64,000 nucleotides of DNA from Blastomussa wellsi. Lineage: Eukaryota; Cnidaria; Anthozoa; Scleractinia; Plerogyridae. This document shows, piece by piece, positions 63,101 through 64,000 of the stretch. Every line of letters starts with the position of its first letter. Position 1 is the first letter of the stretch. The notes beneath the pieces were generated by a model. The model did not search any database. It saw only the letters and a program-made list of their open reading frames with translations, and had not been told where the DNA came from. The stretch lies in contig OX393568.1 of NCBI GenBank assembly GCA_947652115.1, positions 9,238,387 to 9,302,386 of the forward strand. Direction: 5' to 3'. Position numbers and translations under genes: made by a program.

Positions 63101-63786
63101 AATTCCTGCCAGAAGCAAAAAATCGGACCTGAGCCCATGATCAATGAAAAAATAATACCCAGTCAGCGGTCAACTTCAAAAAAAACACATGACCTTGATG
63201 AGTACTAAATCTGAGCCCGCAATCTGGTCATGTGATACTGGTCAGCGAAGACCTTCTTTTGACAGCTGTTAATTGACCATAACAAGGCAAAGATGCAATC
63301 TTATGATAACCTTTAAAAAAGTTAATCAGGTCGAACTCTGGATTATGGCTGCCATATTGATATTTGGGGCGATGTCATTCGTACTGACATATGGACGCAC
63401 ATACGTATTTTGCACCCGCCCGCGAGTCATGCCGCTTGCCATTTTGACCATGAAAAATGAAAGGCATGGTCCTCCTGTTAGTACTTTGTATGTGTGCTTG
63501 GTTCTCCTATTTCTATAGGTACGGGGCTCCCCTCTGCAGCCCTTTGGGTAGCAGGAGCTTGGCTATAATCTTAAGCAAAAGGAAAGAGGGTTCAACAGCA
63601 GTTATGGGATGGTATTTACATACACTGTGCTTGTAAGAATGAGGATGATCTGGTTTGTTTATATTCACAATAATAACTATTAAACTTTGTATCCTCATCT
63701 TTTCTCCTTGTTATACTGAGAAAAGTGTGTACTACATAAATTGTTTTATACATACCTTTGGTGTCTCTACCCTTCTCATATTCCAA
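51174..63786 (-). CDS. SMC1A: Cohesin subunit SMC1A, C-terminal 415 residues (5' part off right edge)
   Basis: Sixteen exons in phase, in transcript order: 63756-63786, 62636-62721, 62033-62110, 60725-60808, 60297-60353, 59160-59291, 58449-58523, 58257-58369, 56445-56552, 55271-55331, 54920-54973, 54520-54569, 53191-53265, 52657-52726, 51890-52000, 51174-51236. The first eight encode the returning coiled coil ([28 protein letters not shown]), the rest the ATPase head: [18 protein letters not shown], signature [19 protein letters not shown], Walker [17 protein letters not shown], and [14 protein letters not shown]. This matches human SMC1A from about residue 805 to the end. With SMC3 it forms the cohesin ring that holds sister chromatids and shapes loops in the nucleus. 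The exon at 59160-59291 has the Ser-rich segment with two SQ sites. The protein stops at DLTQYPE, without the short Pro/Asn tail of mammals. Most larger introns contain a mobile element. Confidence 0.96.
52250..52590 (+). mobile_element. 5'-truncated CR1/L2-like LINE tail
   Basis: Encodes [11 protein letters not shown], then [14 protein letters not shown], and after a frameshift [20 protein letters not shown], the C-terminal end typical of CR1/L2-type polymerases (F.DR.FS..AP..WN.L). The 3' UTR contains GCGCTCTATAAATTTCTAAC and ends in (CATTAT)n. Antisense inside an SMC1A intron. Confidence 0.75.
52998..53022 (+). repeat. Poly-C run in SMC1A intron
   Basis: Cytosine run of about 20 with one G near its right end (GCCCC), in the intron between the exons at 52657 and 53191. 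Confidence 0.85.
53640..54247. mobile_element. piggyBac-like nonautonomous element (608 bp)
   Basis: Exact 13-bp inverted ends CCCATTGACTCCT...AGGAGTCAATGGG are flanked on both sides by TTAA (53636-53639 and 54248-54251). TTAA duplication with CCC/GGG termini is the mark of piggyBac insertions. No transposase frame; a GCCGGTTACGGCCGG repeat lies near the right end. Confidence 0.85.
55755..56078 (+). mobile_element. Foldback family B, copy 4 (TATCCAAAC version)
   Basis: ATATCAAACACGAGAGACAGTG, then GATATCCAAACACC and its inverted partner GGTGTTTGGATATCC, then ATGCTAATTAAGATCGGGTATCCAAACC, ending AATTATTAATGAGTTTGAG. The word ATCCAAAC occurs three times (55808, 55877 reversed, 55994). Confidence 0.8.
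56958..57775. mobile_element. Large foldback element, ~250-bp arms, in SMC1A intron
   Basis: Left arm (56958-57210) and right arm (about 57525-57775, reversed) share AGCCAATCTT, AGTTTAATTTATTACTGGTTTCT, GCCATAGC/ACCATAGC and AGTATAGTGGATTGAC.ACCTG; identity about 75 percent by eye. The centre has no coding features. Confidence 0.75.
59434..59872 (+). repeat. Dispersed repeat M, copy 2
   Basis: GCTCAACACTTACGGTAGCCAACTAGCCGC to CACTAGCCACGAGACTAGTAAGCTG; same family as 7262-7560, about 140 bp longer. In an SMC1A intron. Confidence 0.65.
60530..60610. repeat. Small inverted repeat
   Basis: GGACCTTTACGTGTTGGCAAACTC and GAGTTTGCCAAAGCACAAAGGTC form an imperfect hairpin; inner GTTCAAAGAGTTTGCTTAACG is a partial extra copy. 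Between SMC1A exons. Confidence 0.6.
60903..61530 (-). mobile_element. Penelope-like retroelement 3' end with GIY-YIG endonuclease remnant
   Basis: On the minus strand, 61080-61365 reads [20 protein letters not shown], then FREHLRD, and after frameshifts [15 protein letters not shown]. This is the C-terminal GIY-YIG endonuclease of Penelope-like elements (C..C.K.YIGETGR.L..R..EH). Two stops replace sense codons. Downstream follow a 3' UTR and the terminal repeat (60903-61000) with AGGGCTAACGCTCGAAACGTCAG. The piece GGTTTATATACAGAAAGATG...GGTGCCTGG is present inverted on both sides (61010-61100 and 61420-61515), so the fragment lies between inverted ends. It is dead and sits in an SMC1A intron. 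Confidence 0.8.
62911..63567 (+). mobile_element. Element F, copy 3 (in SMC1A intron)
   Basis: Left TTAGCCAAGCTTAAAAGCGGAGCTCCGTA and right TACGGGGCTCC...GCTTGGCTATAA are inverted ends. The interior matches 40640-41365 (reversed) and, at the left, 18999-19348. No transposase frame. Confidence 0.7.
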
Positions 63787-64000
63787 CTGTAAACAAATTT
63801 TTATATAGCTGTTAGCCTATTAGTGACAGCAAAAACATCATTCTATTCTGTTAACATAGCAAACGAAAACGGAATAAACAGCCCCATCCAAAAACACAAG
63901 AACTCGATTTTGCAAAAATTCATGTTCTGAGGGATAAATGCAGGTAATAAGCTATTGCAAAAAAATACAAATTTTATGGTTAATTAAATCTTGAAGCCAA

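Overview
The window reads as nuclear DNA of a cnidarian, most likely a stony coral or other anthozoan. This is inferred from AT-rich, intron-dense genes whose proteins align almost residue for residue with animal orthologues, and from repeat types common in such genomes: Penelope-like elements with hammerhead-like terminal repeats, many foldback elements and MITEs, and tRNA-derived SINEs. No bacterial, phage or viral genes were seen. Splice sites were read by eye, checked for reading phase and compared with remembered human proteins; no alignment program was run.

Layout. (1) 1-862, minus: 5' end of a HIRIP3-like histone chaperone gene, running off the left edge. (2) 863-1041: a short divergent promoter. 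(3) 1042-15254, plus: complete PLRG1 (14 coding exons, 512 aa), a spliceosomal WD40 protein; its intron 9 carries a 44-bp minisatellite of about 30 units that ends exactly at the next splice acceptor. (4) 15.4-18.4 kb: intergenic DNA with foldback elements and MITEs. (5) 18467-21964, minus: complete RPS23 (3 coding exons, 143 aa). (6) 22-34.2 kb: long intergenic stretch with repeats, one orphan exon-like segment and no recognised gene. (7) 34250-46109, plus: complete SLC6-family sodium/chloride-dependent transporter (7 coding exons, 654 aa); intron 2 contains a dead hAT-type transposon. (8) 46.1-51.1 kb: intergenic repeats. (9) 51174-63786, minus: 3' part of SMC1A (16 exons, C-terminal 415 aa), running off the right edge; most of its larger introns carry a mobile-element relic.

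The genes are housekeeping or membrane-transport genes with no evident joint pathway, apart from the head-to-head HIRIP3-like/PLRG1 pair that probably shares a promoter. The most unusual content is in the repeats: a minisatellite apparently grown from a splice acceptor, a foldback family whose copies each repeat their own variant of a short word, a piggyBac-like TTAA element, and a Penelope-like fragment with a recognisable GIY-YIG endonuclease remnant.
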